In this document: positions 36,564 through 47,900 of the stretch, piece after piece
Layout: every line of letters begins with the position of its first letter
Position numbering within the stretch: the stretch's first letter is position 1
Assembly (NCBI GenBank): GCA_964007475.1
Contig: OZ023273.1
Span: 1,364,001-1,428,000, forward strand
Length of the DNA stretch: 64,000 nucleotides
Reading direction: 5' to 3'
Source: Hybos culiciformis
Taxonomy: Eukaryota; Arthropoda; Insecta; Diptera; Hybotidae
Position numbers and translations under genes: made by a program
The notes under the pieces: generated by a model
The model's input: only the letters and a program-made list of their open reading frames with translations
The model's database searches: none
What the model was told of the DNA's origin: nothing

Positions 36564-37518
36564 CGTGTCAAAGAGTTTTCAAACTAGATATAACTACCGG
36601 CTAAAAAGCATTGACTGCAAAACCTTCCAACACCAGGAGCCCGTAAACTCCAAAAAATATGCAGTAAAATTACAATTACCAAAAAAATCTGCTAATACAA
36701 AATACCGAAAAAAAGCTCCCAAAAGTATGTAACAATATTTTTCTAAATGAAAAATTTACAGCTGATAACTAGATGACGCCAAAACGATAACAATGTCGAT
36801 ACAAATAAATAATTCTTTCTACCTATTTTTTATTTATTTTTAATTTTATTCCATCATTATCAATTATTATTATCTAGTAATTTTTAGTTTTTTCTAGTAA
36901 TTTAATCTTCATCAAATATATTTTCTCTTATCGATTCACCGATAACAACAATAAAAAAATTCCAGATGATTACTAAACCAAGTGCAGATTGCACATCCAA
37001 TCCAAGTCAGGAACTCCGATCCAAAACTCAGGGAATCGTGAACAAATTGTCAAATCTTCAATAAATGTAACGAGGGATGGAACCATTAACCCAATTGTGT
37101 CAATAAAATTAAAAAAAGAATCTCCAAAACAATTAATTTAAATTTTTTTAAAAATCAAATCAAAAAAAATAAATTACTTCCAGCCAGTGTTGCCAGTATA
37201 TGTATATATTCTTAATTTATATTTAAGAATTCATTATTTTTATTTAATACTTAAGAGTTCATTATTTTTATTTAACATTTAAGATTTAAATCCATTAACA
37301 GTAAAATAAATCTTATAAATAAGAAAATCATGATTTAGTAATCTAATCTTCAAAAAATTCAAATCATAAGATATACTCACTGCTGTTAGTATGTTGAATG
37401 AAAAATCTTTCGAGCCTTTATAGTTGCAAACCTGTCAATTAATTGCAAAATATTTATTATTATATAGATAATAGCCTTATGTATATTTTGTATTAAAATT
37501 AGCCAAATTATTAATATA

Positions 37519-39191
37519 CAGCTATGGCCAGAGAAATAGGACATTTTTTTTTTTTTTTATGAAATCGTTTTTTTTTTAAATTCTGCCTTAATTGTATAAT
37601 ATTTATTTATCGAAAATTTGAGGGGATATAATTCACTGTAAATATTACAAATAATTTTACGGTTATCATTGCAATTGTTGTTTTTTTTCATTGTTATATT
37701 TATTCTTAACGTTTTTTGCGTGGTCATAGAAATAGGACATTATTTGCAAATAATTAGTAAAAGTGGTGTCAAGCAAATATTTTTTTTAAAGTTTGAATAA
37801 ATTTTTTAGGAAAAATTAAATTAATAAATAAAATTAAAAAAATAAGTCAAATTTTAAAATAATATGGGTCGTGGTAATCACTGTTCTTCGTCTCAAAGAA
37901 AAATAATTTGCCACCTTCAAAAACAAGGTAAGAGTGTCGCCGAAATAGCCGTTATAATGGAGTGCTCTAGGAATATGGTATATAATGCAATAAAATTAGC
38001 TAGGCAAAATCCAAATGATCCATTTAAAAATAAAAATAGAAAACCACCACCAAGAAAAACAACTAATACGATAGATAGAGCAATAGTCAGAAAGTCAAAG
38101 AAAGATCCATTTAAGTCCTCCCGAGTAATCTCAAATGAAATTTTTGAAGAAAATCAGGTAAAAATATCGGCAAGGTCAGTGAGACGACGTCTAAATGAAG
38201 CCCAACTTTTTGGACGCTTGAGTCGAAAGAAACCGCTCTTGACAAAAAAACATATAAAAAAAAGGTTATCTTTTGCAAAAATGCATAAAGATAAACCCAT
38301 TTCTTTTTGGAAAAAAGTGTTCTGGAGCGATGAAACCAAAATGAATTTAATTGGACCAGATGGAAGGACTTTTGTACATCGCCCAAAAAGTCAAGCTCTT
38401 AACCCAAGGTACACTCAGAAGACTGTTAAGCACGGTGGTGGGAATATAATGGTTTGGGGAGCATTTTCATGGTATGGTGTAGGCCCAATTGTGAAAATTG
38501 AGGGAAAAATGGATAAACATCAGTACTTGAGCATATTAAAGGACCATATGGAGCCATTTGCTTTCGAGTCTCTGCCAGTATCTTGGACATTTATGCAGGA
38601 CAATGACCCCAAACATTCCTCTAAAATTGTGAAAAATTGGTTTTTTGAAGAAAAAATTACTGTTTTAGATTGGCCAGCTCAAAGCCCTGACCTTAATCCG
38701 ATAGAGAATCTGTGGAACGACCTTAAATGTAAGATCGGGCATCAAAATTTTAAAAATAGGGCTGAGCTATGGGATGCAATGAAAGAAGCTTGGTATTCTA
38801 TCCCGAAGGATATATGTCAGAAGCTTGTTCAGACAATGACACGTAGATGTGAAGCTGTTATTCAGAATTCCGGATATAGTACCAAATATTAAATTCGGTA
38901 GTAATCAAATAAACGTAAATATTTGAATTTTTGTTAATACATTTTTTTATTTTTTTAGTAAAATATTTGTGTCCTATTTCTATGTCCAGCGAAAATCGGA
39001 GCTTATTTAAGTTTTTTTATTATAAATAATACATAATTTATTTTTTTCCAGTTTTTTATTAATGGATTAAATTTGTTATTTGTTGAGTTTTATTAAGTAT
39101 TATAATTATTTGGTTTAAGTATTATTGAAAATAAAAAAAAAAATATTTTATTTGTTTACAATTTTATGTCCTATTTCTCTGGCCATAGCTG
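37519..39191 (+). mobile_element. Tc1-like transposon, complete with IR/DR ends
   Basis: Flanked by TA (37517-37518 and 39192-39193). Terminal inverted repeats of 26 bases match exactly, beginning CAGCTATGGCCAGAGAAATA. A second, inner copy of the core occurs about 200 bases in on each side (left 37722-37740, right about 38969-38987), both containing ATAGAAATAGGACA in the same sense as their outer copy. This is the IR/DR arrangement seen in Tc1 relatives such as Sleeping Beauty. The 1673-bp element encloses one uninterrupted transposase gene. It is inserted in the right part of the hAT element. Confidence 0.95.
37864..38892 (+). CDS. Tc1-like DD34E transposase, 342 aa, intact
   Basis: A DNA-cutting and joining enzyme that moves its own element by binding the terminal repeats and inserting at TA. 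The N-terminal ~110 residues are a paired-type helix-turn-helix region (GKSVAEIAVIMECSRNMVYN) followed by the basic linker KNRKPPPRKT and a second helical domain. The catalytic domain has D156 in FWSDETK, D246 in MQDNDPKHS and E281 in PDLNPIENLW; exactly 34 residues separate D246 and E281. The glycine-rich HGGGNIMVWGAF box is present. Length is normal for the family and there is no stop or frameshift. The ATG at 37864 is the first of the frame, about 345 bases inside the left end. Likely functional or only recently silenced, but activity is inference. Confidence 0.97.
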   Translation: MGRGNHCSSSQRKIICHLQKQGKSVAEIAVIMECSRNMVYNAIKLARQNPNDPFKNKNRKPPPRKTTNTIDRAIVRKSKKDPFKSSRVISNEIFEENQVKISARSVRRRLNEAQLFGRLSRKKPLLTKKHIKKRLSFAKMHKDKPISFWKKVFWSDETKMNLIGPDGRTFVHRPKSQALNPRYTQKTVKHGGGNIMVWGAFSWYGVGPIVKIEGKMDKHQYLSILKDHMEPFAFESLPVSWTFMQDNDPKHSSKIVKNWFFEEKITVLDWPAQSPDLNPIENLWNDLKCKIGHQNFKNRAELWDAMKEAWYSIPKDICQKLVQTMTRRCEAVIQNSGYSTKY

Positions 39192-39769
39192 TATATTACA
39201 ACATTTTATAATTTTTTATATTTTTTTTAATTATTTAAATAAAATTTAAAAAAAACGTAAAAAAATGTCGGTCAATTTGCCGCCTCTAAATTATGGCGCC
39301 CTATGCATTTGCCACATCTGCATCGCTCCTAAGCAGGCACTGGGTTTGAATTAGATTTACTCGGAGAGAGTAAGTTATGAATCGACCTTTTGTTGATATA
39401 TACAAATGTAATTAAATAGATTTAATTTAAAAAGATAATTTTTCTCACTGAAAAAACAAATAGCTTCCACAGTTCCTAACTTCTGAATGATTTTAACGTA
39501 ATTAGCTATTTGTCAGACAGAGCAAGCAAAATTTCTCATTCTTTTACTTTTTAATATATCTGTTCTGTTCATTCAAGCCTTATAATTTAATCAATATTAT
39601 TATGTCTAAAAAATGAGTTAATAATGGAAATGATGAATTTTTTTTTTAATTAATCAAATTAAATTTCACTCAAAACAAATTTTTATTATTTTCCCTTCTT
39701 AAAAAAAAGTCCACTTAATTTAATCTTATCTTGATCTTGCTAGTATCAGTGTAGTAATATAAATTATTC

Positions 39770-39777
39770 TATAAAAG
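39770..39777 (+). promoter_or_regulatory. TATA box of the 602-aa secreted-protein gene
   Basis: TATAAAAG, 61 bases before the ATG at 39838. It predicts a transcription start near 39800 and a short leader. CTTATC (a GATA-factor site on the other strand) lies about 45 bases upstream. Inferred from motif and spacing. Confidence 0.6.
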
Positions 39778-39837
39778 AGAAACTGCTAAGTGTAATTGAT
39801 ATTAGTTTAGTTTGATAGCTGAATAAATAAGGTTGAA

Positions 39838-41750
39838 ATGAAAATAATCGTAACAATTACAATAGTTTTAGTATTTGCATTTACAGTAAGTTTTATTTAA
39901 TTTCAATATTTTAAAAAGTTTAAAAAGTCAAAAAGTTAAATAATAATGAATTAAAAAAAAAAATTAAAAAATTCTTAACTCATTTTTAGGCTAATGCATA
40001 TATTGAAAACAACAAACAACAGCTTGAGCCAATTGATGCAGAACCAGAAGAAATTAACTTCTTTAACTATGATCATGAGGTGGATGAAAGAAATTCATCC
40101 CGAAGAAAATGTATTCAGAAATACAAAGATGAATTTGTTGCAATAAAAAAAGCTTTAGCCTCTGATTTGGAAGCTTGCAAATCGTCTGAAAACCATAGAT
40201 TGTGTGCCAAAGAAGCTGTGAACAAAGCTAAGACATCCGGCACTGAAGTTGCGAAAAAAATTCGTGATTGCATTGATGAAAATAATGAATCAGAAGAAAA
40301 ATATCAAGAAATTAATTTTAATTATGATCATGAAGTGAATGAAGGAGATTCATCGCGAAGAAAATGTGTTGAGAAATACAAAGACGAAGTTGTTGCAATA
40401 AAAAAAACTTTAGCCTCTGATTTAGAAGCTTGCAAATCGTCTGAAAACCTTATATTATGTGCCAAAGAAGCTGTGAACAAAGCTAAGACATCCGGCACTG
40501 AAGTTGCGAAAAAAATTCAAGATTGTATTGCAGAAAATAATGGATCAGAAGAAAAATATCAAGAAATTAATTTTAATTATGCTCATGAAGTGAATGAAGG
40601 AGATTCATCGCGAAGAAAATGTGTTGAGAAATACAAAGACGAAGTTGTTGCAATAAAAAAAACTTTAGCCTCTGATTTAGAAGCTTGCAAATCGTCTGAA
40701 AACCATAGATTATGTGCCAAAGAAGCTGTGAACAAAGCTAAGACATCCGGCACTGAAGTTGCGAAAAAAATTCAAGATTGTATTGCAGAAAATAATGAAT
40801 CAGAAGAAAAATATCAAGAAATTAATTTTAATTATGATCATGAAGTGAATGAAGGAGATTCATCGCGAAGAAAATGTGTTGAGAAATACAAAGACGAAGT
40901 TGTTGCAATAAAAAAAACTTTAGCCTCTGATTTAGAAGCTTGCAAATCGTCTGAAAACCTTATATTATGTGCCAAAGAAGCTGTGAACAAAGCTAAGACA
41001 TCCGGCACTGAAGTTGCGAAAAAAATTCAAGATTGTATTGCAGAAAATAATGAATCAGAAGAAAAATATCAAGAAATTAATTTTAATTATGATCATGAAG
41101 TGAATGAAGGAGATTCATCGCGAAGAAAATGTGTTGAGAAATACAAAGACGAAGTTGTTGCAATAAAAAAAACTTTAGCCTCTGATTTAGAAGCTTGCAA
41201 ATCGTCTGAAAACCATAGATTATGTGCCAAAGAAGCTGTGAACAAAGCTAAGACATCCGGCGCTGAAGTTGCGAAAAAAATTCAAGATTGTATCGCTGAA
41301 GAAATCTCTATTTATAAAGAATGTTTCAATAAACACAAAAATGAATTTGTTGAAATCAAAAAAGTTTTAGAGTCTGATTTAAAAGCATGTCAATCATCTG
41401 AGAATCGTGTATCATGCGTCATAGAATCTTTAAATAAAGCTAAAGTTGCCGGCGCTAAAGTTATTGATGAAATCCGCAAATGCATTGTTGACAATAGCAA
41501 ACCAGAGCAAGAAGAAATAAATTTCGATGAAATTGAATTCATAAATGATTCTGTTCAAAAAAAGTGCCTGGAAAAATATGCAAAACAACTGAAAGAAATC
41601 AAGGATAATTTAGTTTCAGAATTGAATGAATGTAAGTTGTCTGAAGTTTTTTCTTGTGCGAGGGATGCTATTGAAAATGCCAGATCTGCTACTGCTGAAG
41701 TTGCAGAAAAAATTCGCATTTGTATTGCCGAGGGCTCAGAAAATTATTAA
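39838..41750 (+). CDS. Secreted protein with seven four-cysteine helical modules, 602 aa
   Basis: Two exons, 39838-39885 and 39990-41750, with a 104-base intron (GTAAGT donor, CATTTTTAG acceptor, phase 0). Exon 1 encodes the signal peptide core MKIIVTITIVLVFAFT; exon 2 opens ANAYIENN, so cleavage after ANA is likely. After a short acidic spacer come seven modules at about residues 50-134, 135-219, 220-304, 305-389, 390-452, 453-530 and 531-602. Each has C-x21-C-x7/8-C-x21-C, giving 28 cysteines. Modules 1-4 are 85 residues, with an acidic linker; modules 2-5 are nearly identical, 6 and 7 are diverged. Each module probably forms two helices tied by disulfides. It shares gene structure and C-x21-C spacing with the 233-aa gene. 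The family is not firmly recognised (TsetseEP/DUF725-like at best). Extracellular; function unknown. Confidence 0.9.
40344..41298 (+). repeat. In-frame 255-bp coding tandem repeat (two-unit higher order)
   Basis: Units start at 40344, 40599, 40854 and 41109, exactly 255 bases apart, with a more diverged unit at 40089. Two versions alternate: ENLILC in units starting 40344 and 40854, ENHRLC in those at 40599 and 41109. The first pair and second pair differ at only a few bases, pointing to a recent 510-bp duplication or gene conversion. Confidence 0.95.
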
Positions 41751-41785
41751 ATTGAAAAATCAAAATATTTTATTAATTGTTTTTA

Positions 41786-41791
41786 AATAAA
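41786..41791 (+). terminator. Polyadenylation signal AATAAA of the 602-aa gene
   Basis: AATAAA 36 bases after the stop at 41748-41750; an alternative is at 41924-41929. Confidence 0.5.
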
Positions 41792-41929
41792 TTGTAATGG
41801 CAACTCTGTTGAATCGAAAAGTTCAAATTTACTAGCCTAAGTATTAACTGTGTTACAAAAAAAAATAAAAATAATTTAATGTACTTTCGGATTCTTCACA
41901 AGTGGTTACACTTTTTTGAATCCAATAAA

Positions 41930-44900
41930 AAAACTTGAAATAAAAAAAATAAAAAAAATAAAAAATTATTGAACAGAAATTGTGATTAATTGTTGACAAA
42001 AGGTTCTAGCTTTAAGGACATCAGTTTTTGAACTGGAATAATACTAAATCGCTCCTTTTTTATTTTTATTTATCTTACCAGTTTTTCTTATGAAAATGTT
42101 GAATGAAAATTTTCTAAAATCAATTTGAATGTTAAGAGATTAGTGTTAGATTAATTTCAAATCTTCTAAATGTAAAAGTTGTGTTTCATATCAGCTGCAT
42201 AATAATAACTGATGCCATGACAAGTTGAATTTCTTAGTAGACTATGTATAAGTGACTTTTTTATAATCACTCTGGAACCAGTACAAAATCATATTTGATA
42301 TATGCAAGTAAGATACATAATTAATTATTAATAGTTATCAAGCTTTTTATTATTTTGTTCTGTTTGTTAGAAGTTTTAGTTGCATATGCAATGTTTAATG
42401 TTTTATATATATAGAATTCCAATTTACCTATTTTAATTCACAAAAAATTAACTTTAACTTTCAAAATGTTTGGGAGACATTTTTGGTATATAATACTTTC
42501 AACTGGTTTTCATAATTAAATTAAATAAAATGTTTCAAAAAAAAAAAAGAACTGAAAAATGAGATTCAATTTAGAGTTCAAAAAAAACAAAAAAGATTTA
42601 AATTACCATTTATCATTTCTTTTCTTTTATAAAAACAATTTTTTTTTACCTCGAACTGCCGAAAATAGCACTAGAAAATATTTCAAAAAAACATTTTTTA
42701 TTTTTTTTTATTATTATGAAAGGTCCCTTGGGGATATTATGAACATAAGCTATATGATACCGTATTCATCAAGTTAATTAATTAAAAGCAAATACTTAAG
42801 ATTTTCATTCTTTAAATTTTCTTCTTTTTTTTTTGTTTGCTCAAATGGAACGCGCCTTCACCCAAAAAAAAAAGGAAAAAATGAAATTGGCAACAACAAT
42901 TTATTAAAATTAAACCACTTTAATCATAGAATAGTTTCTTTTAACTTTTATAATTTGAATAAATTATGCTTGTATTCTAATCCTTGTAAACTTAAAAATC
43001 AATTTCTTCTACTTATGAGTATCGTTGGAGCAAGTATCTTAAGCTTCCGTAAGTATAGGTAGTACATAGATACATCAATTCAAATTTTAAGGTTTGATTG
43101 AATCTAATTAAAATATTATTGACGGTGTATATTCATTTTCGAGTCCTTCTTAAATCATGTAAAATTTCCATATTAAAGGAAAATCTTATCGACCTCAATC
43201 ACTTCTGATGCACTTTAACGAATATATTTATTATTTGTCTCATTTATAAAAACCGTATAAAGCAAGAAATGTGTCAAACGATGTCCTTCAAATTATATAT
43301 TTTCAATACTTTTTCTTAATCTTCACAACAAAACTGCACAAATTTGAAGCGCAATGGGGATTTTCCAATATCAAGATATTGAAGTGTTATGATTGGGAAA
43401 AACTATAAGCGTTATTCCAATAAAGTTTGTCGACTCTATTATAAATGTAAAACAACGATATTTCTATCAAAATTTGAAGTCCCTTTTTATAACCTGAGCC
43501 TATAATTTATAGAATTAGAATAATAATGGTCAAAAGATTTTCCTGAATATTAAGATTATACTCAGGTTTCACATGAACCATAAAAAAATTAAAAATAAAA
43601 TTTTTCAATTTATTATTCATTTTGTTAATGAATTAAACACTTTTAGGTTCTATTATAAAAAATGTCTTCCCTAGAATAAAAATAATTCAATTTTTTTTTT
43701 CTCTATTTATTCAATTCTAGGAATTAAAAAATAATTATGAAAAAAAAAAAAAGAAAAAAAAATTACAATTTCAAAAATAAAAGAAGAGCCATTATCTGAT
43801 TATATATATATATATATATTTTTTCTTCTTTTTTTTTTGACAGCGTTAAGTAATCCTTTTTCCTAGACAAGCCTTTTCAACTTATGGAAAAATTAAATAA
43901 ATTTCAAGAAGTTCTCCAGAGAATAAAATTAAAAAAAAAAAAAAATTAAAAAAATAAAAGAGAAATATCTAAATATTTTTATTTTCACTTTTTATAACTT
44001 TTATTATACAAAGAAAATGTCAAGCTCTTCAAAATAGAGTGGCACAACAACTATATACAAATTTTTTTTTATTTTTATTTTCTTTAAACCGTGTCCCTGA
44101 AATTTATCATAATCTTATATTGCTAACCTTATAGTTGATTTACATTATCTCAAATTACTGAGTGAATATATGAAATTGTTTAAATATTTTGGATGCCCCT
44201 GAATCTAAAATGGCCGTCATTTATCATTATCCTACAGAATAAGGTGGTCCTTGGTTCAATTCCCACTTCGTGGAATTTTTCTTTACAGTCTTTCAGAAGT
44301 TGAACTTCAGTGTTTCTGTTGTTTTTTTGAAAAAACTGAAACTCCTTCTACGATATTGTGACTAAAAAATAGAATAATCATATTTTTTTACAAATAATAT
44401 TATTATTAGTTACAAATTTTATATGTCCTTTATAAATAATTTGGAAAATATACGAAAAAAAAAATATGTTTGCAAAATCAAATAATTGCTTGTAAAACAA
44501 AAAAAAAAAAATTCTCAAAACTCCCTGCCCCATTCCATTTTTACAATTTTTGAACGAAGAACATTGAACATAATTTAACATTAAAAAAAAAAAAACATCT
44601 TCTCTTAAAATATTGAAAATGACATAAAAAAAACATAACAATTTTTATAATTTAAAGTACTTACATACTCTTATTATTATTATTATTATTATTATTACAA
44701 CAATGAAATTTTACATAACAATATCATATTAAAATTTATTTATAATACCTATATATGTATATATTGCAATTTAGAAAATCTGAAAACATGACTAGATAAT
44801 CCCTTACGATGTAGAATATATAACTAGGGATGTTATAAACATGTAAAAAAAAAAAAAATATCACAGATTAATATAAATCTAATCCTACTTTATGGCCAAT

Positions 44901-47900
44901 CTAATGTAATGTTTATTTTCTTTCAAAATAACAAACAGAAAAAAGTGTTATAAAATACTCTGTCTATTATACTGTAACTACCTACTATAGATAGGGAAAA
45001 ACAAAAAAAATAAAAAATAATAACAAGGTAAAAATTTACATTTTTAATATAATGTCAGGAAATCAGAAATTTAAATTTTCTTTATTTTTATTTTTTTTTT
45101 TATTTTTTTGTTCCCCCAACATTTCTCTCTAGTTTGTCAAGCAAAAAAAAAAAAATAAAAATAACCATAGAGAAACGTTTATTTGATAACAAAAACATCT
45201 ATTAAAATTCAAGGTTGGTTTACTGGGAGGCATGCCAATTCAATATTTTTTAAATAGGTATATAGTAATTTTAAATTGTCTTCGCATACAATTTTAAAAA
45301 AGTTAAATGTACCTATGTAGAAGATGTTACAAAAATCGAAATAATTTTCAAAATTTACTATCCATGACAAAAAAAAAAAAAAGTATGAAAATTCTGTGTA
45401 TAATGAAATGAGTGTGTAGGACACATTATAATCTATTAAAATTTATAAGGATTCGCTAAAATTTTGCTTTTTCACTTTTTTATTTCTATACAACATTTAT
45501 TATATATATACCTTGTAATCAACATTTAGATAAAATTTTGCGCCTTTTTTGTTCTCGTAAAACTTTGTAAAACTATATAAGCCGTATTATTAAGTTATTA
45601 AGAATTTAAATATTTATTAAGAATTTAAATATTCTAATTTTTAATATTATATTTTGGTTGCCTTCAATGAATTCAATTTTTTCCTGGAAGAGATAATGAT
45701 AGATATCTGTATTTTGATCTTTTTGGAGTATTAGTCAATAAAACTAACTTTTTGACAAGTCAATAATGTCAGTATTTCTGATTATAATAATAAAATTTCA
45801 TTTAAGCTATACTATTTCGATTCATCTTTCAAAATTACACTGACTTTTTTCCCCCATTAAATGCAATTCAATTTTAAAACAAAACATTATTTTGAAAAAA
45901 AAAATTGGAAGATTATATAAATTTGCAGAGGCATAAAAATGTAAACACATGAAAATAAAATAAAAAAATTTGATTTTGAAAATTTTTTTTTTTTGTTTTT
46001 CTGTGAAGCAATTTAAGATGATTTTGCATTAACATCATATTTACAAAGTTTCAAAAATTGCTGGATTATCCTATCCTAATAAAAAGAAAATAAATTGTAT
46101 ACACACATTTAAAGTATATACAGAGTAACAGTAGCTATAGTAGAACATTTAATCCTTGTAACTATGAAAATAAAGTAAAAATGTAAATAAAAAGGGATAC
46201 ATAATATTTCAAAAAATATATGTATTTTATACATATATTTTAAGTGGAAAAGTTTATAAAATTACCAATTAGAAACTCTACAAAAAATAAAATAATTACT
46301 TTAATCTAGGATTAGACCACGATTAGGAATATAAATCAGAATAATTATATATATGAATAATATAAATAGACAAATCATATATGTAATTTAATATCAAAAA
46401 AATATGGCCAAAAATATGTCTTTCAAAAATATGTAGAATTAAATTTGGTGTAATGTAATAATTTAAAAAGTTTTCTCTCAAGTTATCAGCTCGAAATAAC
46501 GAACAAATGTTGAGAAGAATATCAGGAATAAACATTATCATTATAACATTCAACTATATATCAAATTTTATTCAAAACTTAAAATAAAAGAGTCTCAACA
46601 ACAGCTTTTAAAGCTAAAAGTTTTAAAGTAAAAATAACTAAGCTCGATAAATTATATCTACGATGTAGCAGCTACTATTTGAGCCAACATAATTAACATA
46701 ATTAAATGTTATAATTTCATGTACTAAGTATTTTCTAAGTGGATATATATTCTCAATACTGTTCATATGTTCTTATGTTTTTCAAAAAAAAAAAAACTCT
46801 CGTCTAAACCAAAGAAAAAAATAAAAATAAATAAATAAACAAACAAACATGAGAAGGTAAAAAACGTGAAAAAAAAATCAACCTTAAGATTTTTCTAAAA
46901 TAAATACAGAACCAACATAAATAGCATTATGTTTGTAAAAATAAAGGAATTTTCTTCTTTTTTTTTTAGATTTTCTTTTCCTCTTGTTTATTTTTTTAAA
47001 TAAATAAATTTTAGAAGGCAAAATAGCATCAAATTGATGTTGTACTATTTTGTAACATGATGTGATAAGACTTTTACATTACATTGTAATAAAGAAAAAA
47101 ATTCTTGAAGTGAAAAAGTAAAAAGAAATTTCACTTTCATTCTTCTTTTTTTTTCCAATTTATAAAGAAAAATTTAATATTAAAAAAAAAAATTGTTACC
47201 CAAATTAAATTAGAAACATATATATAAAATAAATAAAATAAATGTATTAAATTATGCCAATAATTAGTAAAATAAGATACAAAATATTGATTAAGTAGGT
47301 TAAAAAAATCATCCATTACATTCATTTCAATTTCTGCTAAAAGATAGTTTGTCACAACTATTTTAGAAACTATACATTAGAAATAGTACCTGAAAATATA
47401 TAGTAAATAGTATGTATACTTTTCTTTATCTTAGACTTTTTTAAAAGATTTGACATTAAAAAGTTTATATTATAACATATAGAATTCATAGAATAGAGTT
47501 CATAACTTCAACCTTCAAACTGATAAGTTGTAAAAGCTTAGATTTAAGCTTAAAAGAATCAAATAACAACAGTTCTATACAATTTTTAAAGTTTTAAAAG
47601 CTTTTGTGAGAATGGAATTCTCAAAAAATACAAAAAAAAGCTCATGGGGTTGTGATATGGATTTTTTGTTTCACTATTTGTATTTGCATTTTTTGTATGG
47701 GACTAGTTTCTCTATTTATACTTCCTTTATGAAAGAATACAGAATCCAGAGTTTTTTCGATTGCAGTTCAATTCAAGGACTTAGACGTAAGTTCTTAATT
47801 TTTTAATTTTAAAGTTTGTTCACTCTGCTTGATTTTATTTCAATAATTTATACAAAAAATAAAATTGATCAAATATTTTTGTTTTCTATTTTTTTTTTAT

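Larger units (their letters stand above)
33807..37197 (-). mobile_element. Jockey-like LINE, internally deleted and decayed
   Basis: Reads on the minus strand. The order is a 5' untranslated region (36564 to about 37197, opening CTGGCAACACTGGC), a PHD-finger/coiled-coil ORF1 remnant, a Gln-rich region with a huge nonamer expansion, the last ~110 codons of a reverse-transcriptase ORF2, a 3' untranslated region and an (AAAT)n tail. Endonuclease and the catalytic reverse-transcriptase core are missing. The tail and the ORF2 end fit a jockey-type non-LTR element. The 5' boundary is estimated; possible target-duplication sequence (CTTAAATAT-type) occurs on both sides but is too AT-rich to trust. 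Confidence 0.7.
33677..39342. mobile_element. hAT element split by a LINE and a Tc1 transposon
   Basis: The outer element of a nest. Its left end is CAGGGCCGGCTCAACAGTTG and its right end, read inwards, CAGTGCCTGCTTAGGAGC (first ten bases 8/10). The 8-bp target duplication GGTTTGAA is intact at 33669-33676 and 39343-39350. Subterminal GTGCACA/GGCGCC-type sequence on both sides is usual for hAT. Own sequence is only 33677-33806, about 37198-37518 and 39192-39342; the rest is two younger insertions. No hAT transposase remains, so this was a short non-autonomous copy of roughly 600 bases. Confidence 0.85.

Noticed and set aside
37205..37270. Target-duplication candidate for the LINE (CTTAAATAT / CTTAAGTATTAAATAAA)
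   Set aside because: Similar AT-rich sequence occurs at both LINE flanks and as an imperfect 28-base tandem repeat next to it, so the match is not specific enough to fix the 5' end.
38111..38386. Minus-strand open frames inside the Tc1 transposase
   Set aside because: Shadows of the transposase reading frame.
47606..47806. 66-codon frame ending near a GTAAG
   Set aside because: Low-complexity aromatic-rich peptide, no splice partner or homology seen.
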